A DNA stretch of 41,988 bases. Origin: Achromobacter sp. RTa. Lineage in GTDB: Bacteria > Pseudomonadota > Gammaproteobacteria > Burkholderiales > Burkholderiaceae_B. The position numbers were made by a program, and so were the translations under genes. The stretch spans positions 1 through 41,988 of the forward strand of contig NZ_JPYO01000045.1 of NCBI RefSeq assembly GCF_000757485.1, given 5' to 3'. Shown here in pieces: positions 32,686 through 41,662 of the stretch (its first letter is position 1; every line of letters begins with the position of its first letter). The notes under the pieces were generated by a model. The model ran no database searches, was not told the origin of the DNA, and saw nothing but the letters and a program-made list of their open reading frames with translations.

Positions 32686-33371
32686 ACGCGGCTCCGCAGC
32701 GGCGCGTGGCGTTCTTCACCATCGGGCAATCGCCGCGCAGCGACGTCGTGCCCGAAATGGCGGCGCTTTTGGGCGCGCGTGTGCGCATCGACGAATTCGG
32801 CGCGCTCGACGGCCTGGACGCGGCGGCGTTAGCCGCCCTGGCTCCCAGGGCGGGTGAGTACCGGTTCGCGACGCGCATGCGCGACGGAACGCAGATCGAG
32901 CTGGACGCTGCGGCGGCCGAGGCCCGGCTGGCGCAGGTCATGGGCGAAGCCGACGCCGCGGGCTATGACGTCCTGGTGCCGCTGTGCACGGGCACGGCCA
33001 TCGCGCCGATGCGCACGCTCGTGGTCGAACCGCAGCAGGTGGTGGACCACCTGGTCGCCGGCCTGGCGGAGCATTGCCGCAAGGTGGGGCTGGTGGTGCC
33101 GCTGGAAGCGCAGGTCGACGCCTTTCACATGGTCGTGCCGCTGTCCTGCGAAACCCAGGTCGTCCACGCTTCGCCCTATGAGGCGGACGCCGGGCAGGCC
33201 GCGCTCAACTTCGAGCGCGCGGGCCGCGAACTGGCGTCCTGCGACCTGATCGTCATGCACTGCATGGGCTATGCCGAGCGCATGCGCCAGGTGGTGGCGC
33301 AGGCCTCGGGACGCCCGGTGCTGCTGTCGAACCGCTTGGTCGCGCAGACGCTCGCGCAAATACTGGAATAA
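32682..33371 (+). CDS. AroM-family protein
   Basis: A 229-residue soluble protein of the AroM family. It begins RRVAFFTIGQSPRSDVVPEM, has YDVLVPLCTGTAIAP in the middle and CDLIVMHCMGYAERMRQVV near the end. Two Cys (PLCTG and MHCMG) lie in the positions of the paired catalytic Cys of Asp/Glu/hydantoin racemases, to which the family seems related. The name comes from a gene next to aroL in E. coli, but its function is not established. Here it sits in a peptidase/receptor operon, unrelated to shikimate genes. A racemase-like role is possible. Confidence 0.8.
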   Translation: MNAAPQRRVAFFTIGQSPRSDVVPEMAALLGARVRIDEFGALDGLDAAALAALAPRAGEYRFATRMRDGTQIELDAAAAEARLAQVMGEADAAGYDVLVPLCTGTAIAPMRTLVVEPQQVVDHLVAGLAEHCRKVGLVVPLEAQVDAFHMVVPLSCETQVVHASPYEADAGQAALNFERAGRELASCDLIVMHCMGYAERMRQVVAQASGRPVLLSNRLVAQTLAQILE

Positions 33372-33448
33372 AGCCGCCGCAACCCGCCCGCGACCCTGGC
33401 GCGCCCATCGGAATCCGGCGCGGCAGGGGCGGGCGAGCGGCAAGAGGA

Positions 33449-33466
33449 GACGAAGCGATCTTCGTC
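33449..33466 (+). promoter_or_regulatory. Hairpin between the AroM and Bug genes
   Basis: GACGAAG (33449-33455) pairs with CTTCGTC (33460-33466) around a CGAT tetraloop, 25 bases before the Bug ATG. No T-run follows, so it is not a terminator. It may stabilise the receptor part of the mRNA, a common way of making more receptor than enzyme. Confidence 0.4.
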
Positions 33467-33490
33467 AGTCAATTGTTGGGAGTGTTTTTC

Positions 33491-34477
33491 ATGTTTAGCC
33501 GTACCCTGCACCGCGCCGCTGGCGCACTGTTCGCCGTCTCGGTCCTGGCGGCCACGCCCGCGCTGGCGGCCGACGCCTGGAAACCCGCCAAGCCCGTGCG
33601 GCTGCTGGTGGGCTTCGCGCCCGGCGGCTCCGCCGACACGCTCGCGCGCCTGCTCGCCGACCCCTTGTCGCAGCGCCTGGGCCAGCCGGTCGTGGTTGAA
33701 AACCTGGCCGGCGCCGGCGGCAACATCATGGCCTACCGCCTGAGCCAGTCGCCCGCCGACGGCTACACCATCGGCATCGCCGCGGCCGGCTCCATGGCCA
33801 TCACCCACGTCCTGAACCCCAAGGGCACGAACTACAAGCCCGCCGACTTCACCCCGATCACGCTGGCCGCCGTGCAGCCCAACGTGGTGATCGTGAACAA
33901 AGACGTGCCGGCCGACAACCTGGCCGAGCTGAAGGAATACTTCCAGAAGACGCCGACCGCCACCTACGGCACCGCGGGCGTGGGCATTTCCAACCACCTG
34001 ATCGCCGAAACCATGCTGTACAAGCTGGGCGTGAAGGTGCCTCATGCAGCATACCGCGGCGCCGCGCCCGTCATCACCGACCTCCTTGGCGGCCACATCG
34101 CGATGACGATGGACAACATCTCCACCGCCGCGCCGCTCGCCTCGCAGGGCAAGGTCAAGGCCATCGCCGTCGCGTCGCTCAAGCGCGCGCCGCAGCTGCC
34201 CAACGTGCCCACGCTGGACGAACAGGGCCTGAAGGGATTCGACATGCCGACGTGGCAGGGCGTGTTCGCGCCCGCCGGCCTGCCCGCCGACGTGCTGGCC
34301 GCCTACTACGCCGCCCTGCAGGACGTGTTGAAGCAGCCGGCCCTGATCGAGAAAATGGCCGGCCTGGGCTCCGAGCCCGTCACCGGCATGACGCCCGAGC
34401 AGTTCGGCCAGTTCCTGGAAAAAGACCGCCAGCAATGGGCAGACATCGTCAAGGCCGCGAACATCAGCCTGGAATGA
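33491..34477 (+). CDS. Bug-family solute-binding receptor (TctC-like)
   Basis: A 328-residue periplasmic receptor with a signal peptide ending TPALAA. It has WKPAKPVRLLVGFAPGGSAD, GQPVVVENLAGAGGNIMAY, DGYTIGIAAAGS and LPNVPTLDEQG. GGGAG at 33478-33482 sets the ATG at 33491; a TTG at 33473 is in frame but less likely. It follows the AroM gene by 119 bases without a terminator, so it is probably in the same operon and captures the substrate of the pathway. No TctA/TctB partner is adjacent. It is only distantly similar to the Bug protein at the left edge. Confidence 0.9.
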   Translation: MFSRTLHRAAGALFAVSVLAATPALAADAWKPAKPVRLLVGFAPGGSADTLARLLADPLSQRLGQPVVVENLAGAGGNIMAYRLSQSPADGYTIGIAAAGSMAITHVLNPKGTNYKPADFTPITLAAVQPNVVIVNKDVPADNLAELKEYFQKTPTATYGTAGVGISNHLIAETMLYKLGVKVPHAAYRGAAPVITDLLGGHIAMTMDNISTAAPLASQGKVKAIAVASLKRAPQLPNVPTLDEQGLKGFDMPTWQGVFAPAGLPADVLAAYYAALQDVLKQPALIEKMAGLGSEPVTGMTPEQFGQFLEKDRQQWADIVKAANISLE

Positions 34478-34486
34478 GCGGCGCTG

Positions 34487-35107
34487 GTGTCAGACACAGC
34501 ATCAGTGTCTGACACCCGGGAAGCATTTCTTTAAGCCTGGCCGTCATTGCGTAAGGGTGTCAGACACTGAGGTGCCGCATTGATCAGTGTCTGACACCCG
34601 TACGAGATCCTCGTCCGGCTGAAGCGGATTTTCCTGGGTGTCAGACACCAAGGTGCTCGCAGCGCCGGAATGGCGGCGCCGGTGTCTGCCACTGCATCAG
34701 TGTCTGACACCCGTACGAGAATCCCGTCCGGCTGAAGCAGGTTTTCCCGGGTGTCAGACACCAACAAGAGCAAGTCGCGCTTTGGCGTCACACACCAATT
34801 CGGGGCACCGGTATTCCTTTCCCGGTGTCTGACACCCGGGAAGCATTCCTTCAAGCCTGGCCGTCATCGCGTAAGGGTGTCAGACACAGAGGTGCTCGCA
34901 GCGCCGGTGTCTGCCACTGCATCGGTGTCTGACACCCGGGAAGCATTTCTTCAAGCCTGGCCGTCATTGCGTAAGGGTGTCAGACACAGAGGTGCTCGCA
35001 GCGCCGGTGTCTGCCACTGCATCGGTGTCTGACACCCGTACGAGATCCCCGTCCGGCTGAAGCAGGTTTTCCCGGGTGTCAGACACTAGAACCCACGCGT
35101 CAGACAC
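34487..35107. repeat. Dense array of GTGTC(A/T)GACAC palindromes
   Basis: In 621 bases I count 13 exact copies of the 11-base palindrome GTGTC(A/T)GACAC plus 5 one- or two-base variants. Exact copies start at 34487, 34505, 34557, 34587, 34638, 34700, 34751, 34825, 34877, 34925, 34977, 35025 and 35076. T-centred and A-centred copies alternate, so each pair forms a larger inverted repeat with 40-41 bases between. Two spacer types recur: type A (pairs at 34505, 34825, 34925) starts CCGGGAAGCATT, and type B (34587, 34700, 35025) starts CCGTACGAGA. The array lies between two convergent genes, as REP/BIME elements do. No gene is seen inside it. Confidence 0.92.
34824..35035. repeat. 100-base tandem duplication inside the palindrome array
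   Basis: Palindromes at 34825, 34925 and 35025, and at 34877/34977, and variants at 34907/35007, are exactly 100 bases apart. The first two units are nearly identical, with differences such as CATT/CATC in the spacer. The third begins with the same palindrome but continues with the type B spacer. This shows recent duplication within the array. Confidence 0.88.
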
Positions 35108-35114
35108 CCAAAAA

Positions 35115-36314
35115 CTACTTCCCCGGCACCCGTGCGGCGATCTCGGCGATCAGGCGCCGCGCCGCGTCCAGTTTGCCGGCGGCGGGCAGGGGGTGCACGC
35201 CCTGTTCGTCGAACAGCACCAGTTCGGTGGTGTCCGCATCCATGACTTTGTGCGCCAGGTTGCCCACCAAGAGCGGAATGCCCTTGCGCGCGCGCTTGGC
35301 TTCGGCGTGCTCGGCCAGCTTTTCGGTTTCGGCGGCGAAGCCCACGCACCACGGGCCGTTGGCCAGCTTGGCCACTTCGGCCAGGATGTCCGGATTGGGT
35401 TCGAATTCCATGGCGGGGGCGCCGCCGCCCTCGCTGGTCTTTTTCAACTTCTGGGTGCTGACGTTCTTCACGCGCCAGTCCGCCACGGCGGCCACGGCGA
35501 TGAAGATGTCTGCGTCGGCCGCGCTGGCCATCACGGCGTCGTGCATCTGGCGCGCGGTGGTGACCGACAGGGCGGTGACGCCGCGCGGCACCGGCAGGAA
35601 GGTTGCGCCGGAGATCAGTGTGACGCGGGCGCCGGCCTCGCGGGCGGCGCGAGCCAGCGCGTAGCCGGTCTTGCCGGACGAGCGGTTGCTGAGGACGCGC
35701 ACCGGGTCCACGGGCTCGGACGTGGGGCCGGCGGTCAGCAGCACGTGGCGGCCCGCCAGCAGCTTGGGCTGGAAAAAGGCGATCAGGTCGGTCAGCAGCT
35801 CATGCGCTTCCAGCATCCGGCCGTCGCCGGTTTCGCCGCAAGCCTGCTCTCCGGCCGCGGGCCCAAGAATGCTGATGCCGTCGGCGCGCAGCTGCTCGAC
35901 ATTGCGTTGGGTGGCGGGATTGGCCCACATCTCGCGGTTCATGGCGGGCGCGACCAGCAGCGGACAGGCCCGCGCGAGGCACAGCGTGGACAGCAGGTCG
36001 TCCGCCATGCCGTGCGCCAGCTTGGCCATGAAATCGGCGCTGGCGGGCGCGATCAGCACGGCGTCCGCGCCCCGCGTGAGATCGATGTGCGCCATGTTGT
36101 TGGGCACGCGCGCGTCCCATGCATCCACGAACACCGGGCGGCCGGACAGGGCCTGCATGGTGACGGGGGTGATGAAGTGCGTGGCCGCTTCAGTCATGAC
36201 CACGTCGACCGTGGCGCCTTGTTCGGTCATGCGCCGCACCAGCTCGGCGATTTTGTAGCAGGCGATGCCCCCGGTCAGGCCGAGGACGATGCGTTTGCGG
36301 GCGAGATCGAGCAT
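35115..36314 (-). CDS. coaBC: Bifunctional phosphopantothenoylcysteine decarboxylase / phosphopantothenate-cysteine ligase
   Basis: A 399-residue enzyme for two successive steps of coenzyme A synthesis. The N-terminal FMN decarboxylase (CoaC) has GLTGGIACYKIAELVRRM, catalytic His 76 in AHIDLT, PAMNREMW and the Cys of QACGETGDGRM. The C-terminal ligase (CoaB) starts near residue 190 with LLTAGPTSEPVDPVRVLSN and has the KLKK lysine motif in STQKLKKTSE. It follows lspA on the same strand after 156 bases. In many relatives dut lies directly downstream; here the palindrome array does. Confidence 0.96.
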   Translation of the reverse strand: MLDLARKRIVLGLTGGIACYKIAELVRRMTEQGATVDVVMTEAATHFITPVTMQALSGRPVFVDAWDARVPNNMAHIDLTRGADAVLIAPASADFMAKLAHGMADDLLSTLCLARACPLLVAPAMNREMWANPATQRNVEQLRADGISILGPAAGEQACGETGDGRMLEAHELLTDLIAFFQPKLLAGRHVLLTAGPTSEPVDPVRVLSNRSSGKTGYALARAAREAGARVTLISGATFLPVPRGVTALSVTTARQMHDAVMASAADADIFIAVAAVADWRVKNVSTQKLKKTSEGGGAPAMEFEPNPDILAEVAKLANGPWCVGFAAETEKLAEHAEAKRARKGIPLLVGNLAHKVMDADTTELVLFDEQGVHPLPAAGKLDAARRLIAEIAARVPGK

Positions 36315-36470
36315 GAGGACGGGGCGGCGGGTTCAGCGCCGTGAAAACGAGGAATGGAAAGTGATTTTATTCTGCATTGCGGCATCGCGCCGTTCGCCAT
36401 GCATTCAGGGGGCATCAAACGGGACGAAAACTGGCAGGGCGGGCCGGGGCGCGTGCCCCGGCCGGGCCGT

Positions 36471-36998
36471 TCAGGCACTCGGCGGCTTGCGCGCCCGCAG
36501 CAGTTCGTCCAGCACCAGCAGCACGGCGCCGCAGGTGATGCCGACGTCGGCCAGGTTGAAGGCCGGGAATTGCCAGTCGTTCCAGTAGAACAGCAGGAAG
36601 TCCACCACGTGGCCATAGACGACGCGGTCGATGACATTGCCGATGGCGCCGCCCAGGATCAGCGTCAGGGCCAGGCAGAAACGGGGCTGGCCGTGGGTGC
36701 GCCGCAGGATGACGGTGATCACCACGGCGGCCACGCAGCCCAGGCCGGTAAACAGCCACCGCTGCCAGCCTTCCTCGGATGCCAGGAAGCTGAAAGCCGC
36801 GCCCCGGTTGTACACCAGGGTGAAATCGAAGAAGGGCAGCAGGTGGACCCGCTGGCCGTACTGGAATTCCGTGTTGAAGTAGACCTTGGTCAACTGGTCC
36901 AGCACGATGATCGCCAGCGCGAGGGCCAGCCAGCGCCCCACGCGCGCGGGCGCGGGGCGGGAGCCGGATTGGAGGCCGGTGTCGGCGGGCCCGGCCAT
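36471..36998 (-). CDS. lspA: Lipoprotein signal peptidase (signal peptidase II)
   Basis: A 175-residue inner-membrane aspartic peptidase with four helices. Family motifs are in order: VLDQLTKVYF, VYNRGAAFSFL, GAIGNVIDRVVYGHVVDF and FPAFNLADVGI. The catalytic aspartates are D124 and D151. It removes signal peptides from prolipoproteins after diacylglyceryl transfer. The ATG at 36998 is two bases from the ileS stop, so it is co-transcribed with ileS, as in most proteobacteria. The open frame continues into ileS, but that part is shadow. Confidence 0.96.
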   Translation of the reverse strand: MAGPADTGLQSGSRPAPARVGRWLALALAIIVLDQLTKVYFNTEFQYGQRVHLLPFFDFTLVYNRGAAFSFLASEEGWQRWLFTGLGCVAAVVITVILRRTHGQPRFCLALTLILGGAIGNVIDRVVYGHVVDFLLFYWNDWQFPAFNLADVGITCGAVLLVLDELLRARKPPSA

Positions 36999-37000
36999 GC

Positions 37001-39862
37001 TCAGGCCTTGTCGCGGGCTTCGCCCGAGCCGAACAGGTTGGACACGCAGCGGCCGCAGATCTCGGGATGGTCCGCGTCCTGGCCCACGTCCAGGCGCCAG
37101 TGCCAGCAGCGCTCGCACTTCTTGTGCGCCGAGGGCGTGACCTCGATGCGGGTATCGCCTTCGGCCGCGTGCACGGTGGCGCGCGAAACGATCAGCACGA
37201 AGCGCAGATCGTCGCCCAGGCTGGCCAGCAGTTCGTGGTCGGCGCCGTTGGCGTAGAGATCGACCTCGGCCTGCAGCGACGAGCCGATGTCGCCGGCCGT
37301 GCGCACTTCCTCCAGCTTGCGCTGGACTTCAGCGCGGATGGCGCGCAGGCGCGTCCATTTGGCCGACAGCGCGTCGGCGTCGGCAAACGGCGGCAGCACG
37401 TGGTAGACCTCGGTGAAGATCGTCGTGCGGGCGGCGTCGGCCTGGTTCTTCAGCGCGGAGCCGACCAGTTCCTTCCAGGCCTCTTCGGCGGTGAAGGAGA
37501 GGATCGGCGCCATCAGCTTGAGCAGCGTCTGCGTCACGTCGAGCAGGGCCGTCTGGGCCGACCGGCGGGCGCGGCTGTCCACGGCGGACGTGTACAGGCG
37601 GTCTTTCAGGATGTCCAGGTAGAACGCGCCCAGGTCTTCCGAGCAGAAGGTCTGCAGGCGGGAGACGGCCGGGTGGAAGTCGTAGCGTTCATAGTGGGCC
37701 TGGACTTCCGCCTGCATCTGCGCTGTCATCGCCAGCGCGTAACGGTCGATTTCCAGCAGCTCGCCGTAAGGCACAGCCTGGGACACGGCGTCGAAGTCGG
37801 CCAGGTTGGCCAGCAGGAAGCGCAGCGTGTTGCGGATGCGGCGGTAGCCTTCGACCACGCGCTTGAGGATTTCATCCGAGATCGACAGCTCGCCGGAATA
37901 ATCGGTGGAAGCCACCCACAGGCGCAGGATTTCCGCGCCCAGCGAGTCGGACACCTTTTGCGGGGCGATCACGTTGCCCACCGATTTGCTCATCTTGCGG
38001 CCCTGGCCGTCCACCACGAAGCCGTGCGTCAGCAGGGCCTTGTAGGGAGGCTGGCCGTAGAGCATGCAGCCCGTCAGCAGCGAGGAATGGAACCAGCCGC
38101 GGTGTTGGTCGGAGCCTTCCAGGTAGAGATCGGCGGGCCAGGCGAGTTCGGCGCCATGCGAACCGGCGAAGGCGCCGTCCTTGCCGCCCAGCACGGTGGC
38201 ATGGGTGCTGCCGGAGTCGAACCACACGTCCAGCGTGTCGCGGTTCTTTTCGTATTGATCGGCCTCGTCGCCCAGCAGCTCGCGCGGGTCCAGCGACTGC
38301 CAGGCTTCGATGCCGCCTTGCTCGACGCGCTGCGCCACCTGTTCCAGCAGCTCGGAGGTGCGCGGATGCAGCTCGCCGGTTTCCTTGTGCACGAAGAAGG
38401 CCATCGGCGTGCCCCACTGGCGCTGGCGCGACAGGGTCCAGTCCGGACGGTTGGCGATCATGGCGTGCAGGCGGGCGCGGCCCCAGGCCGGGTAGAAGGC
38501 CGTGGCGTCGATGCCGGCCAGCGCCGATTCGCGCAGGGTCGGGCCGCCGTCGTTCGGGGCCACGTCCATGCCCGCGAACCACTGGCTGGTGGCGCGGTAG
38601 ATGATGGGCGTCTTGTGGCGCCAGCAGTGCATGTAGCTGTGCTTGTGCTTTTCGACGTGCATCAGCGCGCCGGCTTCCTTCAGGGCTTCGACGATCTTGG
38701 GGTTCGCGTCCCAGATCGACAGGCCGCCGAACAGGGCCAGACTGTCCGCGTACTTGCCGTCGCCCATCACGGGGCTGATGAAGTCGGTGTCCTTCATGCC
38801 GTGCTCCTTGCACGACATGAAGTCTTCGATACCGTAGGCGGGGGCCGAGTGCACCACGCCCGTGCCGGAATCGGCCGTTACGTAGTCGCCCAGGTAGATG
38901 GGCGCCTTGCGGTCGTAGGCGGCGTTGAACTGCGCCAGCGGGTGGCGGAACTGGATGCCCGACAGCGCGGCGCCCGGCGCGGTGGCGATGACTTCGCCTT
39001 CCAGGCCCCAGGCCTTCAGGCAATCCTCGACGCGTTCCTTGGCGATCAGGAGCAGGGGGCCGAACTTCGGCGCGGGCGACACGCGCACCAGCGCGTACTC
39101 GATCTCGGGGTGCAGGTTCAGCGCCTGGTTGGACGGGATGGTCCAGGGCGTGGTGGTCCAGATGACGATGGCGCCATCGTCCACCGAATCCAGGCCGAAG
39201 GCGCTGGCAAGCCTGGCGTGCTCGGCAAACGGGAAGGCCACGTCCACCGCAGGGTCGACGCGGTCCGCGTATTCCACTTCGGCCTCGGCCAGCGCCGAGC
39301 CGCAGTCGAAACACCAGTTCACGGGCTTCAGGCCGCGGAACACGTAGCCCTTGTCCAGGATGCGGCCCAGGGCGCGGATTTCGTCGGCTTCATTGCTGAA
39401 GTTCATCGTCATGTAGGGACGATCCCACTCGCCCAGCACGCCCAGCCGCTTGAAGTCCTTGCGCTGGCGGTCGATCTGCTCCAGCGCGTAGGCGCGGGCC
39501 TTGGCCTGCACTTCGGCCACGGGCAGGTGCTTGCCGTACTTCTTTTCGATCTGGATCTCGATCGGCATGCCGTGGCAGTCCCAGCCCGGCACGTAGTGCG
39601 CGTCATAGCCGGCCATGTTGCGGCTCTTGACGATGATGTCCTTCAGGATCTTGTTGACCGCATGGCCGATATGGATGTCGCCGTTCGCGTAGGGCGGACC
39701 GTCGTGCAGCACGAAGCGCGGCCGGCCGCGGCTGGCGGCTCGGATCGCCTGGTAGACGTGGTTTTCCTCCCATTGCGAAATCCAGGCGGGCTCGCGGCGG
39801 GCGAGGTCGCCCCGCATGGGGAAGGGAGTATCGGGGAGGTTGAGGGTCTTTTTATAGTCCAT
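37001..39862 (-). CDS. ileS: Isoleucyl-tRNA synthetase
   Basis: A 953-residue class I synthetase that charges tRNA-Ile and edits mischarged valine. HIGH is at residues 64-67 ([15 protein letters not shown]), the second signature is [14 protein letters not shown], and the editing domain lies between ([17 protein letters not shown]). The C-terminal zinc site is CERCWHW...ICGRCVSN. It starts at the ATG at 39862 ([14 protein letters not shown]). A TTG three codons upstream is the alternative; neither has a strong ribosome site. The start overlaps the ribF end by 11 bases, so translation is probably coupled. Confidence 0.97.
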   Translation of the reverse strand: MDYKKTLNLPDTPFPMRGDLARREPAWISQWEENHVYQAIRAASRGRPRFVLHDGPPYANGDIHIGHAVNKILKDIIVKSRNMAGYDAHYVPGWDCHGMPIEIQIEKKYGKHLPVAEVQAKARAYALEQIDRQRKDFKRLGVLGEWDRPYMTMNFSNEADEIRALGRILDKGYVFRGLKPVNWCFDCGSALAEAEVEYADRVDPAVDVAFPFAEHARLASAFGLDSVDDGAIVIWTTTPWTIPSNQALNLHPEIEYALVRVSPAPKFGPLLLIAKERVEDCLKAWGLEGEVIATAPGAALSGIQFRHPLAQFNAAYDRKAPIYLGDYVTADSGTGVVHSAPAYGIEDFMSCKEHGMKDTDFISPVMGDGKYADSLALFGGLSIWDANPKIVEALKEAGALMHVEKHKHSYMHCWRHKTPIIYRATSQWFAGMDVAPNDGGPTLRESALAGIDATAFYPAWGRARLHAMIANRPDWTLSRQRQWGTPMAFFVHKETGELHPRTSELLEQVAQRVEQGGIEAWQSLDPRELLGDEADQYEKNRDTLDVWFDSGSTHATVLGGKDGAFAGSHGAELAWPADLYLEGSDQHRGWFHSSLLTGCMLYGQPPYKALLTHGFVVDGQGRKMSKSVGNVIAPQKVSDSLGAEILRLWVASTDYSGELSISDEILKRVVEGYRRIRNTLRFLLANLADFDAVSQAVPYGELLEIDRYALAMTAQMQAEVQAHYERYDFHPAVSRLQTFCSEDLGAFYLDILKDRLYTSAVDSRARRSAQTALLDVTQTLLKLMAPILSFTAEEAWKELVGSALKNQADAARTTIFTEVYHVLPPFADADALSAKWTRLRAIRAEVQRKLEEVRTAGDIGSSLQAEVDLYANGADHELLASLGDDLRFVLIVSRATVHAAEGDTRIEVTPSAHKKCERCWHWRLDVGQDADHPEICGRCVSNLFGSGEARDKA

Positions 39863-40817
39863 GAACGGCAAAATAGGCGCGCGCGTTTCGCGCGTCTTCG
39901 GCGATGGCGGCAGTCAGGGAAGGGAGGTCAGGAAATTTTTCTTCGTCCCGCAGCTTTTGCAGGAACTCGACGCGTACGAGTTTACCGTAAGCGTTGATGG
40001 TCTCGTCGAGCAGGTGCGCCTCCAGCAGCACGCGGCCGCGGTCCTCGACCGTGGGGCGCACGCCCAGGCTGGCGACGGCGGGCAGGGCGCGCTCGGCCAG
40101 GCCGTGGACCTGGACCACGTAGATGCCGGAGCGCGCGGCGCAGCGTTCGGCCACCCTGAGGTTCATCGTGGGAAAGCCCAGCGTGCGGCCCAGCTTCTGG
40201 CCGTGGATCACGTGGCCGCTGATGTGGAAAGGGTGCCCCAGCAGGTGGCGGGCGCGTTCCAGGTCGCCCACGGCCAGCGCGGTGCGGACCTCGGAACTGG
40301 AGATGCGGTGGCCGTGCTGGTCGGTCACGTCGGCCAGGGTCTGCACCTCGAAGCCATGGCGCAGGCCGGCTTCGCGCAACAGGTCGATGTCCCCGCTGCG
40401 CTTGTGGCCGAAGCGGAAATCCTCGCCCACGAGCAGCCACTTGGCGTGCAGGCCCTCGACAAGCAGATGCTCGATGAAGGCATTGGCCGACATCTCGGCC
40501 AGGCGGGCATTGAAGCGCTCCACCACGACCTGCGAGATGCCGTAGCGCGCCAGCGCGGCGAGCTTGTCGCGCAACCCGGAGATGCGGGTGGGCGCCAGCT
40601 CGGGGCGCTGGTTCAGCGTGGCGAAATATTCCCGCGGATGCGGCTCGAAGGTCATGACGGCGGGCACCAGGGCGCGTTCGCGCGCCACCTGGCAGACGCG
40701 CGCCAGCATGGCCTGGTGTCCGCGGTGGACGCCGTCGAAATTGCCGATCGTCAGCGCGCAAGGGGCGCGCCGGTCGGGCGGGGGCAGGGATCGGTAGATG
40801 CGCAGCGATGGTTTCAC
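39852..40817 (-). CDS. ribF: Bifunctional riboflavin kinase / FAD synthetase
   Basis: A 321-residue enzyme that makes FMN and then FAD from riboflavin. The N-terminal adenylyltransferase has [19 protein letters not shown] and [10 protein letters not shown]. The C-terminal kinase has [13 protein letters not shown], which binds ATP and metal, and [14 protein letters not shown]. No ATG precedes the conserved start in a sensible place, so I chose the GTG at 40815-40817 ([15 protein letters not shown]). It is the first gene of the ribF-ileS-lspA-coaBC series and is divergent from purN. Confidence 0.94.
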   Translation of the reverse strand: MKPSLRIYRSLPPPDRRAPCALTIGNFDGVHRGHQAMLARVCQVARERALVPAVMTFEPHPREYFATLNQRPELAPTRISGLRDKLAALARYGISQVVVERFNARLAEMSANAFIEHLLVEGLHAKWLLVGEDFRFGHKRSGDIDLLREAGLRHGFEVQTLADVTDQHGHRISSSEVRTALAVGDLERARHLLGHPFHISGHVIHGQKLGRTLGFPTMNLRVAERCAARSGIYVVQVHGLAERALPAVASLGVRPTVEDRGRVLLEAHLLDETINAYGKLVRVEFLQKLRDEEKFPDLPSLTAAIAEDARNARAYFAVHGL

Positions 40818-40941
40818 GAGCGAGAGTTTACAATTTTGGATTCCGGGTTTGTTCCCATTCCTTCCCGCCCCGCGCCCTGGCCGTTCCAGCGCGCGGGGCC
40901 GCAAGGGCGGACGGGCCCGATTTCCCTTGGAATTCCTTATC

Positions 40942-41607
40942 TTGCCGGAAACATCTACCACCAAGCGCCGCCTGGTCATCCTGATCTCGGGGCGGGGCAG
41001 CAACATGCGGGCGCTGACCGAAGCCTGCCGCAACGAGGGCTGGCCGGCCGAAGTCGCCGCCGTCATCGCCAGCCGGCCGGACGCCGGCGGGCTGGAGTGG
41101 GCGGCCCACCAGGGCATCCCCACCGCCGCCCTGTACCACAAGGACTACGCCAGCCGTGAGGCGTTCGACGCCACGCTGGCCTCCGAAATCGACCGTTTCG
41201 AGCCCGATTACGTCATCCTGGCGGGCTTCATGCGCGTCCTGACCCCGGGTTTCGTCAACCACTACGCCGGCCGGCTGGTCAACATCCATCCCTCGCTGCT
41301 GCCCGCGTTCCCCGGCCTGCACACCCACGCCCAGGCGCTGGCCACCGGAGTCCGCGTGCATGGCTGCACGGTGCATTTCGTCACCCCGGTGCTGGACCAT
41401 GGCCCCATCATCGCCCAGGGCTGCGTGCCCGTCCTGGCGGGCGACACGCCCGAAACGCTGGCTGGCCGCGTGCTGACCGTCGAGCACCAGGCCTTCCCGG
41501 CGGCGGTGCGCTGGCTGGCCGAAGGCCGGGTTACCCTGACGAGCGACCAGCGGGTAAACGTCGAAGGCGATCCCGAACGCCTGTTCACCTGGTCGCCGGC
41601 CGCCTGA
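40942..41607 (+). CDS. purN: Phosphoribosylglycinamide formyltransferase 1
   Basis: A 221-residue enzyme that formylates GAR in purine synthesis using 10-formyl-tetrahydrofolate. It has RRLVILISGRGSNMRALTEA at the phosphate-binding loop, the catalytic Asn/His pair in VNIHPSLLPAFPGLHTHAQ, and the catalytic Asp in FVTPVLDHGPIIAQG. The open frame reaches back to an ATG at 40798 that would overlap ribF and add 48 unmatched residues. The TTG at 40942 (LPETSTTKRRLV) fits the family length better, although its ribosome site is weak. Confidence 0.93.
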   Translation: MPETSTTKRRLVILISGRGSNMRALTEACRNEGWPAEVAAVIASRPDAGGLEWAAHQGIPTAALYHKDYASREAFDATLASEIDRFEPDYVILAGFMRVLTPGFVNHYAGRLVNIHPSLLPAFPGLHTHAQALATGVRVHGCTVHFVTPVLDHGPIIAQGCVPVLAGDTPETLAGRVLTVEHQAFPAAVRWLAEGRVTLTSDQRVNVEGDPERLFTWSPAA

Positions 41608-41662
41608 GCGGCCCCGAATCGCTTTTACCGGGCGGAATGCCTCCGCCTCACTGGAATACGCC

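Noticed and set aside
34531..35032. Open frames within the palindrome array, on both strands
   Set aside because: Their peptides are only translations of the repeat (VSDT from GTGTCTGACACC and similar), with no ribosome site or family signal.
34487..35107. CRISPR array
   Set aside because: The repeats are 11-13-base palindromes in alternating orientation, the spacers themselves recur, and there are no cas genes.
37067..39997. A 976-codon open frame opposite ileS
   Set aside because: It is antisense to a clearly conserved synthetase and has the His/Gln/Val/Gly-rich composition typical of GC-rich shadow frames.
40798..40941. Longer start for purN at the ATG at 40798
   Set aside because: It would overlap the ribF start and add 48 residues absent from the family.
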